Source: JBFMDN01 sp040753915 (GTDB lineage: Bacteria > Desulfobacterota > Desulfomonilia > Desulfomonilales > Desulfomonilaceae). Taken from it: a stretch of 64,000 nt of DNA. The position numbers and the translations under genes are program-made. The number at the start of each line of letters is the position of its first letter. The first letter of the stretch is position 1. Under the pieces are notes generated by a model that saw nothing but the letters and a program-made list of their open reading frames with translations, was not told where the DNA came from and did not search any database. Below are positions 53,635-62,044 of this stretch, in pieces. The stretch spans positions 1 to 64,000 of the forward strand of contig JBFMDN010000006.1 in the NCBI GenBank assembly GCA_040753915.1, in the 5' to 3' direction.

Positions 53635-54783
53635 TCAAAAGATCAGCCCCACAGTCCCCATCAATCCGTCAAGACTCGTCTTGTTTATGTTTCCCGGATC
53701 GTCACGCTGCAGCACGATCCAGCGCCATCCAGCCTCCAGATAGCCGAACCTTCCGCATTCCATGGGTACTGCCACGCGTCCTGCAGCATATCCGTCCCAA
53801 CCGAAGTAGCCTTCCAGGAACTGGATTGAGATTTCGCACTTCGTGGAGACTGTGGCCCTCTGGATTGGCCTGATCGCACGCTCGATGCTGATGCCGACCG
53901 AAGCAAGACCAAATCCGCTGGAGCGCGTCCGACTCTGAAAGAAGTTGCTGATGGACAACTTTTCGTCGTACAGTCTGTACCCTGCAAATAGGCTCGAGAC
54001 CGCATGCGGCGCCTGGTACCAGTCATACACCAGGTCCCAACGATTAATGTAGCGATCCCATATGGTAAGAATCGGTGTGAACGCGGGATAAAAGGTGCTG
54101 CCGAAGTAGAAGCCCTGGCTCGGGACGCTATTATCCCTGTACCGGATAGGCATGAACGAATATCGGATTCCCCAGTTGTCCCGAACCTTGCACCGGATTT
54201 CATATTCCGGCAGGTACTCGTGTACGCGCAACCCCAGGTTATTGTGAAGGTCCAACTCGGTCCCCTCACCACCAATCAGGTTGGTGCCCCACATCATGGT
54301 GCTCGCGTTGAGCTTTGCGTACCAGAGCCTCGCGTCGAGCTCGAATTGCTTGCAACGGGCTCTGGGCAGATAAACACACCCGTAGCTCGCGAATCTGACT
54401 CCAAATGGAGAGAGCAAACCCATGAGCGGCGGCATGAGCGGGCTTACCCCAGGGGGGGCCGCACAGCCTTGAGGGGGACAGGATGCGTACCGAGGTGCCG
54501 GAAGCGGGTTTTGTGGAGTCCGGTATGTGGGGGCCGAGTACCCAGATGACGGGACGTTTGCTCTCCTGACCGGTGAAGCCGATGAGCGTGTCCTACTCGC
54601 TCGCGGCGCGGAATACGTGCTGGGGATGGACGGCTGTACCAAAGGCTCTGCGGACAGAGCATCCCCCTGAATACCAGGCGCGACGTTGGACGAGCCGGTA
54701 TACGTCCACGCTTCCGGGGCAGCGGCTGCTATGGCCAGAAGACTAAGACAAACCAATACCTTCAAGGGCTTTCTTATCACCAT
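53635..54783 (-). CDS. Predicted outer-membrane beta-barrel protein (paralogue of 22204-23268)
   Basis: A 382-residue protein. Signal peptide (PLKVLVCLSLLAIAAAAPEA), then a long Pro/Ser/Ala-rich linker with a cysteine-proline section (SCPPQGCAAPPG) to about residue 125, then an aromatic-rich barrel domain (FELDARLWYAKLNASTMMWG, WDLVYDWYQ, VAVPMECGRFGYLEAGWRW) ending GTVGLIF. The C-terminal 45 residues align with the 22.2 kb protein. The ATG at 54783 has GGAGGGAGGG upstream. The promoter (54819-54846) shares a specific block with its paralogue. Function unknown; the linker length differs between the two. Confidence 0.83.
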   Translation of the reverse strand: MVIRKPLKVLVCLSLLAIAAAAPEAWTYTGSSNVAPGIQGDALSAEPLVQPSIPSTYSAPRASRTRSSASPVRRANVPSSGYSAPTYRTPQNPLPAPRYASCPPQGCAAPPGVSPLMPPLMGLLSPFGVRFASYGCVYLPRARCKQFELDARLWYAKLNASTMMWGTNLIGGEGTELDLHNNLGLRVHEYLPEYEIRCKVRDNWGIRYSFMPIRYRDNSVPSQGFYFGSTFYPAFTPILTIWDRYINRWDLVYDWYQAPHAVSSLFAGYRLYDEKLSISNFFQSRTRSSGFGLASVGISIERAIRPIQRATVSTKCEISIQFLEGYFGWDGYAAGRVAVPMECGRFGYLEAGWRWIVLQRDDPGNINKTSLDGLMGTVGLIF

Positions 54784-54818
54784 ACCCTCCCTCCTTGACT
54801 GAATGTCCTGGGATGATC

Positions 54819-54846
54819 TCATTATTCAAGTCGGATTTTATGTCAA
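54819..54846 (-). promoter_or_regulatory. Promoter of the second outer-membrane protein gene, shared motif
   Basis: Minus strand: TTGACA (54846-54841), TAAAATCCGACTTGAA (16 bases), TAATGA (54824-54819). The CTTGACA-(T)AAAATCCGA block is the same as at 23304-23330. Confidence 0.55.
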
Positions 54847-54975
54847 GTAATTTCTGCAAAAGGGTTGAACTTTTCTGAAAAGAATTTGATAATATCCTGT
54901 ATCAACCAGCGTTTTTCAAATCTTAATATTCCTCCTCCCCCTCCTCCTCCGCGCCCGACCCTCCCCCCATGAGCC

Positions 54976-55004
54976 TTGACGTTTTTTCAAGTCTCCCCTA
55001 TTGT
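54976..55004 (+). promoter_or_regulatory. Probable promoter of the GmhB-like gene
   Basis: TTGACG (54976-54981), 17 bases, TATTGT (54999-55004), the same -10 as the prs promoter. It argues against starting the gene at 54976 and leaves a leader of about 95 bases. Confidence 0.55.
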
Positions 55005-55107
55005 TATATTTTCGCGACACCCTCCTTTCTCGCTGAGGATCTCCAGGAAGTCCCTGCAGATTGTTCCGCTGAGACAGGTCCTTGTTTTCTCCCGAGGTTC
55101 TTTTGAC

Positions 55108-55644
55108 GTGAGCACAAAGGCTGTTTTTCTCGACCGTGACGGCGTGATAAACGTGAAGCTCCCTGAGGACCACTACGTGCGTCGTCCGTCAGAGCTTGTC
55201 TTGCTGCCGGGCGTGAGCGAGGCGTTGCGCATTCTACGGCAATTGGGCTACCTCATCATCGTGGTTACCAACCAGAGAGGGATAGGCCGCGGCTTCATGA
55301 CTGTTGACGATCTGGGTGAAGTGCACGATCATTTGAAACGGGAGCTCAAAAAGGGGAACGCGCATATCGACGCGATTTACTACTGCCCTCATGATATCCG
55401 CGAATGCTGCTCGTGTCGGAAGCCGGAGCCAGGCCTGCTCTTGGCCGCCATGAGCGAATGGGATGTGGATGCGGCCGAATCCTTTATGGTAGGAGACTCC
55501 GCGTCAGACGTAGTCGCGGGGAGCAAAGCAGGCATAGTCACGGTCCGAATTGCACAGGAAAAAGACGAGGCCGCGGACATGAGCTTTCCGAGCTTGATCG
55601 ATTTCGCCAGGTACTTGGAAAGCATCCATAATGGAAGGAGCTGA
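55108..55644 (+). CDS. GmhB-like HAD phosphatase (heptose bisphosphate phosphatase family)
   Basis: A 178-residue HAD-IIIA phosphatase. The N terminus is KAVFLDRDGVIN (Asp9, Asp11), then TNQRGIGRG (motif II), CRKPEPGLL (Lys, motif III) and VGDSASDV (motif IV). The zinc loop CPHDIRECCSCRKP has the Cys-x-His...Cys-x-Cys ligands typical of GmhB, which removes the C7 phosphate from D-glycero-manno-heptose 1,7-bisphosphate for LPS or glycoprotein heptose. Relatives with the same loop include HisB-N phosphatases. GTG start at 55108 with GAGG upstream. The next gene begins four bases after the stop. Confidence 0.88.
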   Translation: MSTKAVFLDRDGVINVKLPEDHYVRRPSELVLLPGVSEALRILRQLGYLIIVVTNQRGIGRGFMTVDDLGEVHDHLKRELKKGNAHIDAIYYCPHDIRECCSCRKPEPGLLLAAMSEWDVDAAESFMVGDSASDVVAGSKAGIVTVRIAQEKDEAADMSFPSLIDFARYLESIHNGRS

Positions 55645-55648
55645 CCCC

Positions 55649-56467
55649 ATGCCGGAACCGACCCACAAGCGGACTCCGCTAGCCAATACGACAAAGCGTC
55701 TCACGAGAGACGATTCGTTTCGCTTTGCCTGTGGCCCGCACGTGCCCTGCTTCACTGAATGTTGCGGTAAGCTCGAGCTGATCCTGACTCCCTACGACGT
55801 GCTCAGGCTAAAGACCCGCCTCGGTCTGTCGTCGGGCGATTTCATCGACGAGTACACAACCATGCGCATGCGAACCGCGCACGGATTTCCAGACCTGGTA
55901 ATGCGCATGGACCATGAGGCCGGAAAGCGCTGTCCTTTTGTCACCGCTGGAGGGTGCTCTGTGTACGAAGATCGGCCGGGCGCATGCAGGATCTACCCTC
56001 TGGGACGTGCGTCCACCAGGCATCCGCTCCACGGCGGCCGATCCGAATTCTACTTTGTGGTCCGAGAAGACCATTGCAAGGGGTTCGAGCAGCCCAAGGA
56101 ATGGCTCGTGTCCGAGTGGTTGGAAGACCAGGGTATGGAAGATTACAACAGAATGAACGACCTGTTGATGGAGCTCTATGTTCACAGAACCCGGGGAAGA
56201 AGCGTCGCGCTGGGGCAGCAGCATGTTCAAATGTTCATCATGGCGTGCTACAACACGGAACGCTTTCGGAGCTTCATTTTTGAGAGCCCCTTTCTGAGAA
56301 AGTTCCACCTGGACCGGAATTTGGTGGAATCAATCCGTGTCGACGATGCCAAGCTCCTGGAATTCGCTTTTCAGTGGCTGAAGTTCGCTTTGTTCCAGGA
56401 ACCTACCCTGAAGGTCAGAGGAGCCGATGCGACCCCGAACGGACTCCGTCCCCCTCCTGAGCAGTGA
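55649..56467 (+). CDS. YkgJ-family cysteine-cluster protein
   Basis: A 272-residue protein. The cysteine cluster is spread over the first 155 residues: ACGPHVPCFTECCGK, RCPFVTAGGCSVYEDRPGACRIYPLG and HCKGF, the CxxCxxxCC-type pattern of the YkgJ (CxxCxxCC) family, which probably binds zinc or an Fe-S cluster. The C-terminal 110 residues are helical (QMFIMACYNTERFRSFIFESPF) and family-specific. No defined function. The ATG at 55649 has AAGGAG nine bases upstream, and the gene is four bases from the GmhB-like gene, so they are co-transcribed. Confidence 0.85.
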   Translation: MPEPTHKRTPLANTTKRLTRDDSFRFACGPHVPCFTECCGKLELILTPYDVLRLKTRLGLSSGDFIDEYTTMRMRTAHGFPDLVMRMDHEAGKRCPFVTAGGCSVYEDRPGACRIYPLGRASTRHPLHGGRSEFYFVVREDHCKGFEQPKEWLVSEWLEDQGMEDYNRMNDLLMELYVHRTRGRSVALGQQHVQMFIMACYNTERFRSFIFESPFLRKFHLDRNLVESIRVDDAKLLEFAFQWLKFALFQEPTLKVRGADATPNGLRPPPEQ

Positions 56468-56532
56468 TAGGAGCTCGACCGTGAGGGTGGGAAGTCCTCG
56501 GCGAAAAACAGGAGAGCTGTTCCCACTTGTAC

Positions 56533-56611
56533 GCGATGCCAAAAGTTCTTTCCGCTTCTTATATGCCGAGAACAGGTATGGGAAGTTCGCAGACCGGTGG
56601 AACGGGCGTCG
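56533..56611 (+). repeat. Dispersed repeat, left half only (L4)
   Basis: Matches the first 75 bases of 2473-2604 (GATGCCAAAAGTTCTTTCCG through the CAGACCGGTGG segment) up to the central palindrome. There element B3 begins and the right half is replaced by short unrelated sequence. Confidence 0.7.
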
Positions 56612-56809
56612 GAAACTGTCTCAAAACTCGGGAAACACCAAACATCGTAGCACGATTTGGCGTAGATGCGTGGAAAGGCACACTCACCTGAACCCTCTCC
56701 CAGGGGAGAGGGAGCCGGAACAATCACCTCTCCCCCGGTTCGGGGAAGATGGTCAGGGTGAGGGGGTGTGCCACGATTATCACGGACTGCCGGCTTTTGA
56801 GACACTTTC
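56612..56809 (-). mobile_element. MITE-like element, copy B3
   Basis: A 198-bp element from GAAACTGTCTCAAAA to TTTTGAGACACTTTC, with the GTGCCACGAT marker near the right end and an imperfect CCCTCTCCC centre. It is closest to B1. It is inserted at the same point of the palindrome (ACGGGCGTC | element | GATGCCCGT). Confidence 0.75.
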
Positions 56810-56942
56810 AGATGCCCGTCCCACTGCAGGATGCCCGTCCCCCCAAGAGAACGCGCTCCCACGGGGAGAAAATCCTATGAAATCATCGACCGGGGCGGAT
56901 ATCTCTCCCGCTCCTTCTGTACGGAGCGAAGCTCCCGAGATT

Positions 56943-58577
56943 CTAAGACTTCTTGTACTGTTTCTTTATCCTGTTTATGTGACCCCTTCCCAGACCCTTG
57001 ACCTCGCATCCGAGCTCGAAGTATCGGGCAATCTTCTTGTCGTCCAGAATGCCAAAGCAATCGATCACAGCCAGCGGACCTCCAGCAGTGTCGACCACCT
57101 TGTCTGGATCCAGGTCCAGAAACTGCTTATGGCGGACCGAGAAGATGAGCACGTCGGCTCCCTTGAGGGTACCCCAGAGGTCGTTGGACATTCGCAGGTC
57201 TTTGAGCTTCTTCTGGCTCCTAAAGAAACGGCTCTTGCTCTTGCCCGGCGTCGGGTACGTATCCTGCGCTTCGAATTCCCACCAGTGATCGACGTACGGG
57301 TCATAGACTGATACTTCAGCGCCCATTTCGACCAATCTTCGTACAATGATCTCCGACCCGCTGTACCTGGTGTCTCCCACATCTTCCCGATACGAAGCCC
57401 CGAGGAGGAGGACCCGTGACGCCGCGATATATCGTCCCATATTTCGCAGCGCGTCCCGCACGAGCTGAGGCACGTGCAGCGCCCGCGTGTCGTTGATATT
57501 GATGGCCGCTGGGGTTATCTGGAATATGTCGTCCTCGAATCCCAAGAGATGCTTGTACGACCAGACCGCCAATCCCCCGTCCTTTGGTAGACAGTATCCC
57601 CCGATGCCAGGGCCCGGGAACATTATGTTCGAGTGGGTCGGCCTTACCTTGACGGCCTGGATCACCTTGATGAGGTCTACTCCATTCCTTTCGGCGAACA
57701 AGCTCCATTCGTTAAGGAACGCCAGTATAGTTGCCCTGTAGCTGTTCTCCACGATCTTGGCAGTCTCCGATTCGATCGGCCGGTCCAGGACAGTGAGAGG
57801 ATAATTCTCAGTGTCGATGACCTCCTTGAGAAATTTTACAACCCGATCCCGGGACTCGTCGTTGATGCCGGCGCACACTCTCCAGAAGTCACGGATTGAC
57901 GACACGTAATTCGCTCCAGGCATAACGCGCTCGTAACTGTGGGCAAGAACCGGCTCGGTTGCGATCTGTCTTCGCCGGAAAGCCTTTTTGATTATCGGGT
58001 ACGCTACCTGTTCGGTGGTGCCTGGAGGCACCGTGGTTTCGATCAATACAAGGGTATCCGGCCTGATCGACTCTCCGATGATCTCAAAGGCTCGCTCCAG
58101 GTCCTCCATCTGAACGAACCCCTTCCCCACATCGTCAAGGCTCTCTTTAATGTAGTCGCACTGGACGTCCACAACCACCACGTCCGCGAACCGAATGGCG
58201 TCGTACGTAAACGAAGCAGTGAGGGTCTTCTTGACATTTACGCACCGGTCAATCATCCGATCGACTTCCGGGTCTTCCGATCGTACCGGAGCGACTCCCC
58301 TGTTAAGGAGTGGAATCTTCCAGAAACTGCGAACACTCGGCCTCTGCATACCAATGACGAATTTGGACGGTTGACCCGACGAATCGGTTGCGTCGGCGAT
58401 CACCGCGGCCATGACTGCGCCAACGAATCCGATGCCCAGAACCACCACGATTTCTCGACCCGCGTCTCTATGCTCTTGCACAAGCTTGCCCAGCCGATCG
58501 AGCTCCCTTTCGTAATCCTCGGCTGTAGGAATGGGAAACGGTTCTCCCTCGGGACTCACTGAGACTTCGCGGTTCAT
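56943..58577 (-). CDS. Nucleotide-sugar dehydrogenase (UDP-Glc/GDP-Man dehydrogenase family)
   Basis: Oxidises a nucleotide-activated sugar, or forms its uronic acid, in two NAD-dependent steps for surface polysaccharide synthesis. The 544-residue protein has an extended N terminus, then a Rossmann domain with VVLGIGFVGAVMAAVIAD and VLIETTVPPGTTEQVAYPI. The central domain carries the catalytic Cys in GPGIGGYCLPKDGG, and the C-terminal domain begins near RVLLLGASYREDVGDTRYS. Slightly longer than typical Ugd (about 440 residues). The ATG at 58577 follows AAGGAG. It lies beside glycan genes and is divergent from leuS. Substrate not determined. Confidence 0.9.
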   Translation of the reverse strand: MNREVSVSPEGEPFPIPTAEDYERELDRLGKLVQEHRDAGREIVVVLGIGFVGAVMAAVIADATDSSGQPSKFVIGMQRPSVRSFWKIPLLNRGVAPVRSEDPEVDRMIDRCVNVKKTLTASFTYDAIRFADVVVVDVQCDYIKESLDDVGKGFVQMEDLERAFEIIGESIRPDTLVLIETTVPPGTTEQVAYPIIKKAFRRRQIATEPVLAHSYERVMPGANYVSSIRDFWRVCAGINDESRDRVVKFLKEVIDTENYPLTVLDRPIESETAKIVENSYRATILAFLNEWSLFAERNGVDLIKVIQAVKVRPTHSNIMFPGPGIGGYCLPKDGGLAVWSYKHLLGFEDDIFQITPAAININDTRALHVPQLVRDALRNMGRYIAASRVLLLGASYREDVGDTRYSGSEIIVRRLVEMGAEVSVYDPYVDHWWEFEAQDTYPTPGKSKSRFFRSQKKLKDLRMSNDLWGTLKGADVLIFSVRHKQFLDLDPDKVVDTAGGPLAVIDCFGILDDKKIARYFELGCEVKGLGRGHINRIKKQYKKS

Positions 58578-58620
58578 AATCTCTCCTTGCAGAACAACGG
58601 TAACCCTAAGGTAACAGTCG

Positions 58621-58650
58621 ACCATAGATCGGCGAACGGCGGTCAGTCAA
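58621..58650 (-). promoter_or_regulatory. Possible promoter of the nucleotide-sugar dehydrogenase gene
   Basis: Minus strand: TTGACT (58650-58645), 18 bases, TATGGT (58626-58621). No comparable pair was found for leuS on the other strand. Confidence 0.4.
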
Positions 58651-58732
58651 GAGTGAAAGCAATTGAAGGTGTGACATCTCTGTGTTAGAAGAGAGCGTTA
58701 TCTGTTTACCCCGGTTTTTTCAGGGAGGAACC

Positions 58733-61210
58733 ATGACGTCCAAGTACAACCCCGAGAAAATAGAGCGAAAATGGCAGGACTGGTGGACAAAAGAGAACAT
58801 CTACGCAGTCGAGATCGATCCGTCAAAAGAGAAGTACTATGTCCTGGAAATGTTTCCCTATCCATCGGGGCGTATCCACATGGGTCACGTGAGGAACTAT
58901 TGCATAGGCGATGTGTTGGCCCGCTTCAAGATGATGACAGGATACAACGTGCTCCATCCCATGGGATGGGATGCATTCGGCATGCCCGCAGAAAATGCAG
59001 CTATCAAGAATAAGAGTCACCCGGCGAAGTGGACGATGGACAACATTAGGGAAATGCGCCGGCAGCTCAAGCGCATGGGCTATTCGTACGATTGGGATCG
59101 CGAAATAGCCACATGCCATCCCGAATACTACAGATGGGAACAGTGGCTGTTTACCAGAATGATGGAACGAGGGCTCGTATATCGCAAGAAATCCATTGTC
59201 AATTACTGCGAGCCCTGCCAGACAGTTCTCTCGAACGAGCAAGTTGAGGCAGGCGCGTGTTGGAGATGCGCTACTCCTGTGGTCCAGAAAGAACAAGAGG
59301 GATGGTTCTTCAGAATTACCCAATACGCCCAGGAGCTTCTCGACTGGTGTGACAAGTTGGAAGGCTGGCCCGAAAAGGTCCTGACCATGCAGAGGAACTG
59401 GATAGGCCGCAGCGAAGGCGCACGCATCCTCTTCGACGTGGAAGGCAGAGACAAGCCCATCGAGGTATTCACGACTCGGCCTGATACCCTGTACGGGGCG
59501 ACCTTCATGAGCCTTGCTCCGGAACATCCCCTCTCTCTGGAGCTGTCCTCAGGCACTGAGCAGGAATTGGCAGTGCGGAATTTCATCAATCAGGTTCTCA
59601 CCCAGGAGTGGCAACAGCGAGTCGGAGAAGAAGCTGAGAAGGAAGGCGTGTTCACGGGAGCCTATTGCGTTAACCCTCTGACAGGCCGCAGGATGCCTAT
59701 ATATGTGGCGAATTTCGTGCTCTACGAGTACGGCACCGGCGCGGTTATGGCCGTGCCTGCCCACGACCAGAGGGATTTTGAATTTGCCAGGAAGTATGGG
59801 CTCGATATCATAGTCGTGATCCAACCGGATGGCGTGAAACTGGATCCCGCCTCCATGGAACAAGCCTACGCGGACGAGGGGACCCTCGTGAATTCAGGGG
59901 AATTCGACGGAATGGCCAATGTGGATGCCATGAAGGCCATCTCAGAAAAGCTCTCATCCTTGGGCAAAGGAGGCCTCACGGTTAACTTCCGAATTCGGGA
60001 CTGGGGAATATCGAGACAGCGGTACTGGGGCGCACCCATACCCATTATCCATTGCCCGGACTGCGGGGCAGTTCCCGTACCCGATGAGGATTTGCCTGTC
60101 ATTTTGCCGATCGATATTGATTTCCCCGAAAGCGGACGATCCCCTCTCCCGGAGCTCGACTGGTGGGTAAACGTGAAGTGTCCCTCATGCGGGAAGGACG
60201 CACGCAGGGAGACGGACACCATGGACACCTTTGTGGAATCCTCTTGGTACTTTGATCGGTACGCATGTCCTCGGTATGACAAAGGAATTATCGATCCAGT
60301 CACCGATAGGTACTGGCTCCCCGTGGACCAGTATATCGGCGGAATAGAGCACGCTATTCTGCACCTGCTCTATTCGCGATTCTTCACCAAGATCCTCAGG
60401 GACATGAAGATCAAGGAGAGCGACGAGCCCTTCACCAATCTTCTCACCCAGGGAATGGTTATCAAAGACGGCGCCAAGATGTCGAAGTCCAAAGGAAACG
60501 TCGTCGATCCCGAGGACTTGATCAATAAGTATGGAGCGGACACGGTGCGGCTGTTCTGCCTTTTCGCCGCTCCGCCCGAGCGTGACCTGGATTGGACCTC
60601 TGAAGGAGTTGAAGGAGCGTGGCGTTTCCTCGGCAGAGTCTGGAATCTTGTGCACAGGCACAAGCACCTTCGAAACGACCAGTTAGAAGCGGAAGACAAC
60701 GGGCGAGCTCGGTCATTGCGCAGGATAACTCACAAGACGATCAAGAAGGTTACCGAGGATGTGAGCTCACGATTCCATTTCAACACCGCTCTTGCTGCGA
60801 TCATGGAGATGAGCAACGAGCTGGGAGGGATTTCGTCTGAGGAGATCGACAGCTCCCCTGCGATGGCTGCTGCCATGGCTGAAGCCGTTCGAGCTCTCGT
60901 GGTTCTCTTGTCTCCGTTCGTTCCCCACATTGCGGAGGAGCTGTGGGAGGCTCTTGATGGGAAGCCGGGAATGGTACGCATTCCCTGGCCCACGTACGAC
61001 CCAGCCCTGCTCGTCGAAGAAGAAGTCCTCATCGTGGTCCAAGTCAACGGCAAGAAAAGAGGGGAAGTGCGAGTTGCAGCGGACGCCTCGGAAGATGCGG
61101 TGAAGCAAGCAGCGCTCGGAGAGCCCAACGTGCAACGCTTCATAGACGGCAAGACCGTCCGCAAAATGGTGCTCGTACCCCAGAAGTTGCTCAACATTGT
61201 CGTGAGCTGA
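58733..61210 (+). CDS. leuS: Leucyl-tRNA synthetase
   Basis: Charges tRNA-Leu. The 825-residue class I synthetase has MFPYPSGRIHMGHVRNY (HIGH motif as HMGH, about residue 49), a CP1 editing domain with TTRPDTLYGATF and PAHDQRDFEFARKYGL, KMSKSKGNVV (about 582) and the anticodon-binding and C-terminal domains (IVVQVNGKKRG). WGAFG-type residues WDAFGMPAENAA and the zinc-like Cys pairs in the ZN1 region (EPCQ...CWRC) are present. Length is slightly below the E. coli enzyme. The ATG at 58733 has AGGGAGG upstream. The lptE-like gene follows, the usual leuS-lptE order. Confidence 0.98.
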   Translation: MTSKYNPEKIERKWQDWWTKENIYAVEIDPSKEKYYVLEMFPYPSGRIHMGHVRNYCIGDVLARFKMMTGYNVLHPMGWDAFGMPAENAAIKNKSHPAKWTMDNIREMRRQLKRMGYSYDWDREIATCHPEYYRWEQWLFTRMMERGLVYRKKSIVNYCEPCQTVLSNEQVEAGACWRCATPVVQKEQEGWFFRITQYAQELLDWCDKLEGWPEKVLTMQRNWIGRSEGARILFDVEGRDKPIEVFTTRPDTLYGATFMSLAPEHPLSLELSSGTEQELAVRNFINQVLTQEWQQRVGEEAEKEGVFTGAYCVNPLTGRRMPIYVANFVLYEYGTGAVMAVPAHDQRDFEFARKYGLDIIVVIQPDGVKLDPASMEQAYADEGTLVNSGEFDGMANVDAMKAISEKLSSLGKGGLTVNFRIRDWGISRQRYWGAPIPIIHCPDCGAVPVPDEDLPVILPIDIDFPESGRSPLPELDWWVNVKCPSCGKDARRETDTMDTFVESSWYFDRYACPRYDKGIIDPVTDRYWLPVDQYIGGIEHAILHLLYSRFFTKILRDMKIKESDEPFTNLLTQGMVIKDGAKMSKSKGNVVDPEDLINKYGADTVRLFCLFAAPPERDLDWTSEGVEGAWRFLGRVWNLVHRHKHLRNDQLEAEDNGRARSLRRITHKTIKKVTEDVSSRFHFNTALAAIMEMSNELGGISSEEIDSSPAMAAAMAEAVRALVVLLSPFVPHIAEELWEALDGKPGMVRIPWPTYDPALLVEEEVLIVVQVNGKKRGEVRVAADASEDAVKQAALGEPNVQRFIDGKTVRKMVLVPQKLLNIVVS

Positions 61211-61341
61211 TCCCCCGTGTCTTCCCGGATTGACCGCCGTTGTCGGAGCCGGAAGGACGCGCGACGTGTGACACGGGCATGTCCCAGAGATCCGATCCAC
61301 GGTCCGGACGCGATGGACCATCTGAAGAGCCATTCCCGACC

Positions 61342-61941
61342 ATGGTGACTGTACCCACCTTCAGGACAGTGAGGCGGTCTTGCCCGTCGCTGCACGCACG
61401 GCTGCGGTCGGCATTCTCCAAGACATGCCTGGCTGCCCTGCGGTTTGGACTGTGTCTGGCCATTGTGATGTTGGCAGGGTGCGGGTATCGCTTCAGCGGC
61501 GGGCCCGCTCAGAACCCGTTCCCGCCGGATCTGAAAACTATCGTGTTGGAAAGCGCAATCAACAACACCACCATTACGGGAATAGAAACGGAATTGACAA
61601 ACGATCTGCGCCGGGAGTTCGCTCTCGGAACGCGCCTCGAGCCGGTGAATTCTGAGGGAGACGTTATCCTCAAAACCGTGATCGCATCGTACGACGACGT
61701 GCCGGCAGCGTATAAGGCTGACGGGAAGGAGCTGACGCGCATCGGCACACTCAAGCTTGCGTGCAGCCTGGGCCGAGCGGATACGCAGGAGGTTCTGTGG
61801 CACAAGAAGCTCGCTTCCTCGTACACGTATGCGGTCACGGATTCCATAGCAGGGACACTGGCGAACAGGCGCCGAGCCATTTCGCAGATGATCAAAGATC
61901 TTGTCCCCCGAGTTCACCGTTCCATGTATGACAGCTTCTGA
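61342..61941 (+). CDS. lptE: LPS-assembly lipoprotein LptE
   Basis: Plugs and assists LptD in placing lipopolysaccharide in the outer membrane. The lipobox MLAGCGYRFSGG follows a hydrophobic stretch; the mature part (NPFPPDLKTIVLESAINNTTITGIETELTNDLRREF) matches LptE, as does its position after leuS. From the ATG at 61342 the signal region is 47 residues, long for a lipoprotein, and no good ribosome site is visible. Starts at 61240 (TTG) or 61279 (ATG) would be longer still. The start is therefore uncertain, the function fairly secure. Confidence 0.82.
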   Translation: MVTVPTFRTVRRSCPSLHARLRSAFSKTCLAALRFGLCLAIVMLAGCGYRFSGGPAQNPFPPDLKTIVLESAINNTTITGIETELTNDLRREFALGTRLEPVNSEGDVILKTVIASYDDVPAAYKADGKELTRIGTLKLACSLGRADTQEVLWHKKLASSYTYAVTDSIAGTLANRRRAISQMIKDLVPRVHRSMYDSF

Positions 61942-61965
61942 GGGCTCTTCCCGGATCGGCCGTGC

Positions 61966-61994
61966 TTGACAGCATTCCGTACGGGGGACTAAAT
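61966..61994 (+). promoter_or_regulatory. Possible mdh promoter
   Basis: TTGACA (61966-61971), 17 bases, CTAAAT (61989-61994). The -35 is perfect and the -10 poor. Confidence 0.35.
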
Positions 61995-62044
61995 GAGAAC
62001 GTTTTCTTAATTTCTTGAAGTGCTATTGAACGGAGGACGATTTC

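Larger units (their letters stand above)
56468..56942. other. Intergenic region filled by repeats
   Basis: About 475 bases almost wholly accounted for by the left half of repeat L (56533-56611), element B3 (56612-56809) and two further GATGCCCGTCC fragments (56811-56840). No gene. Confidence 0.65.
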
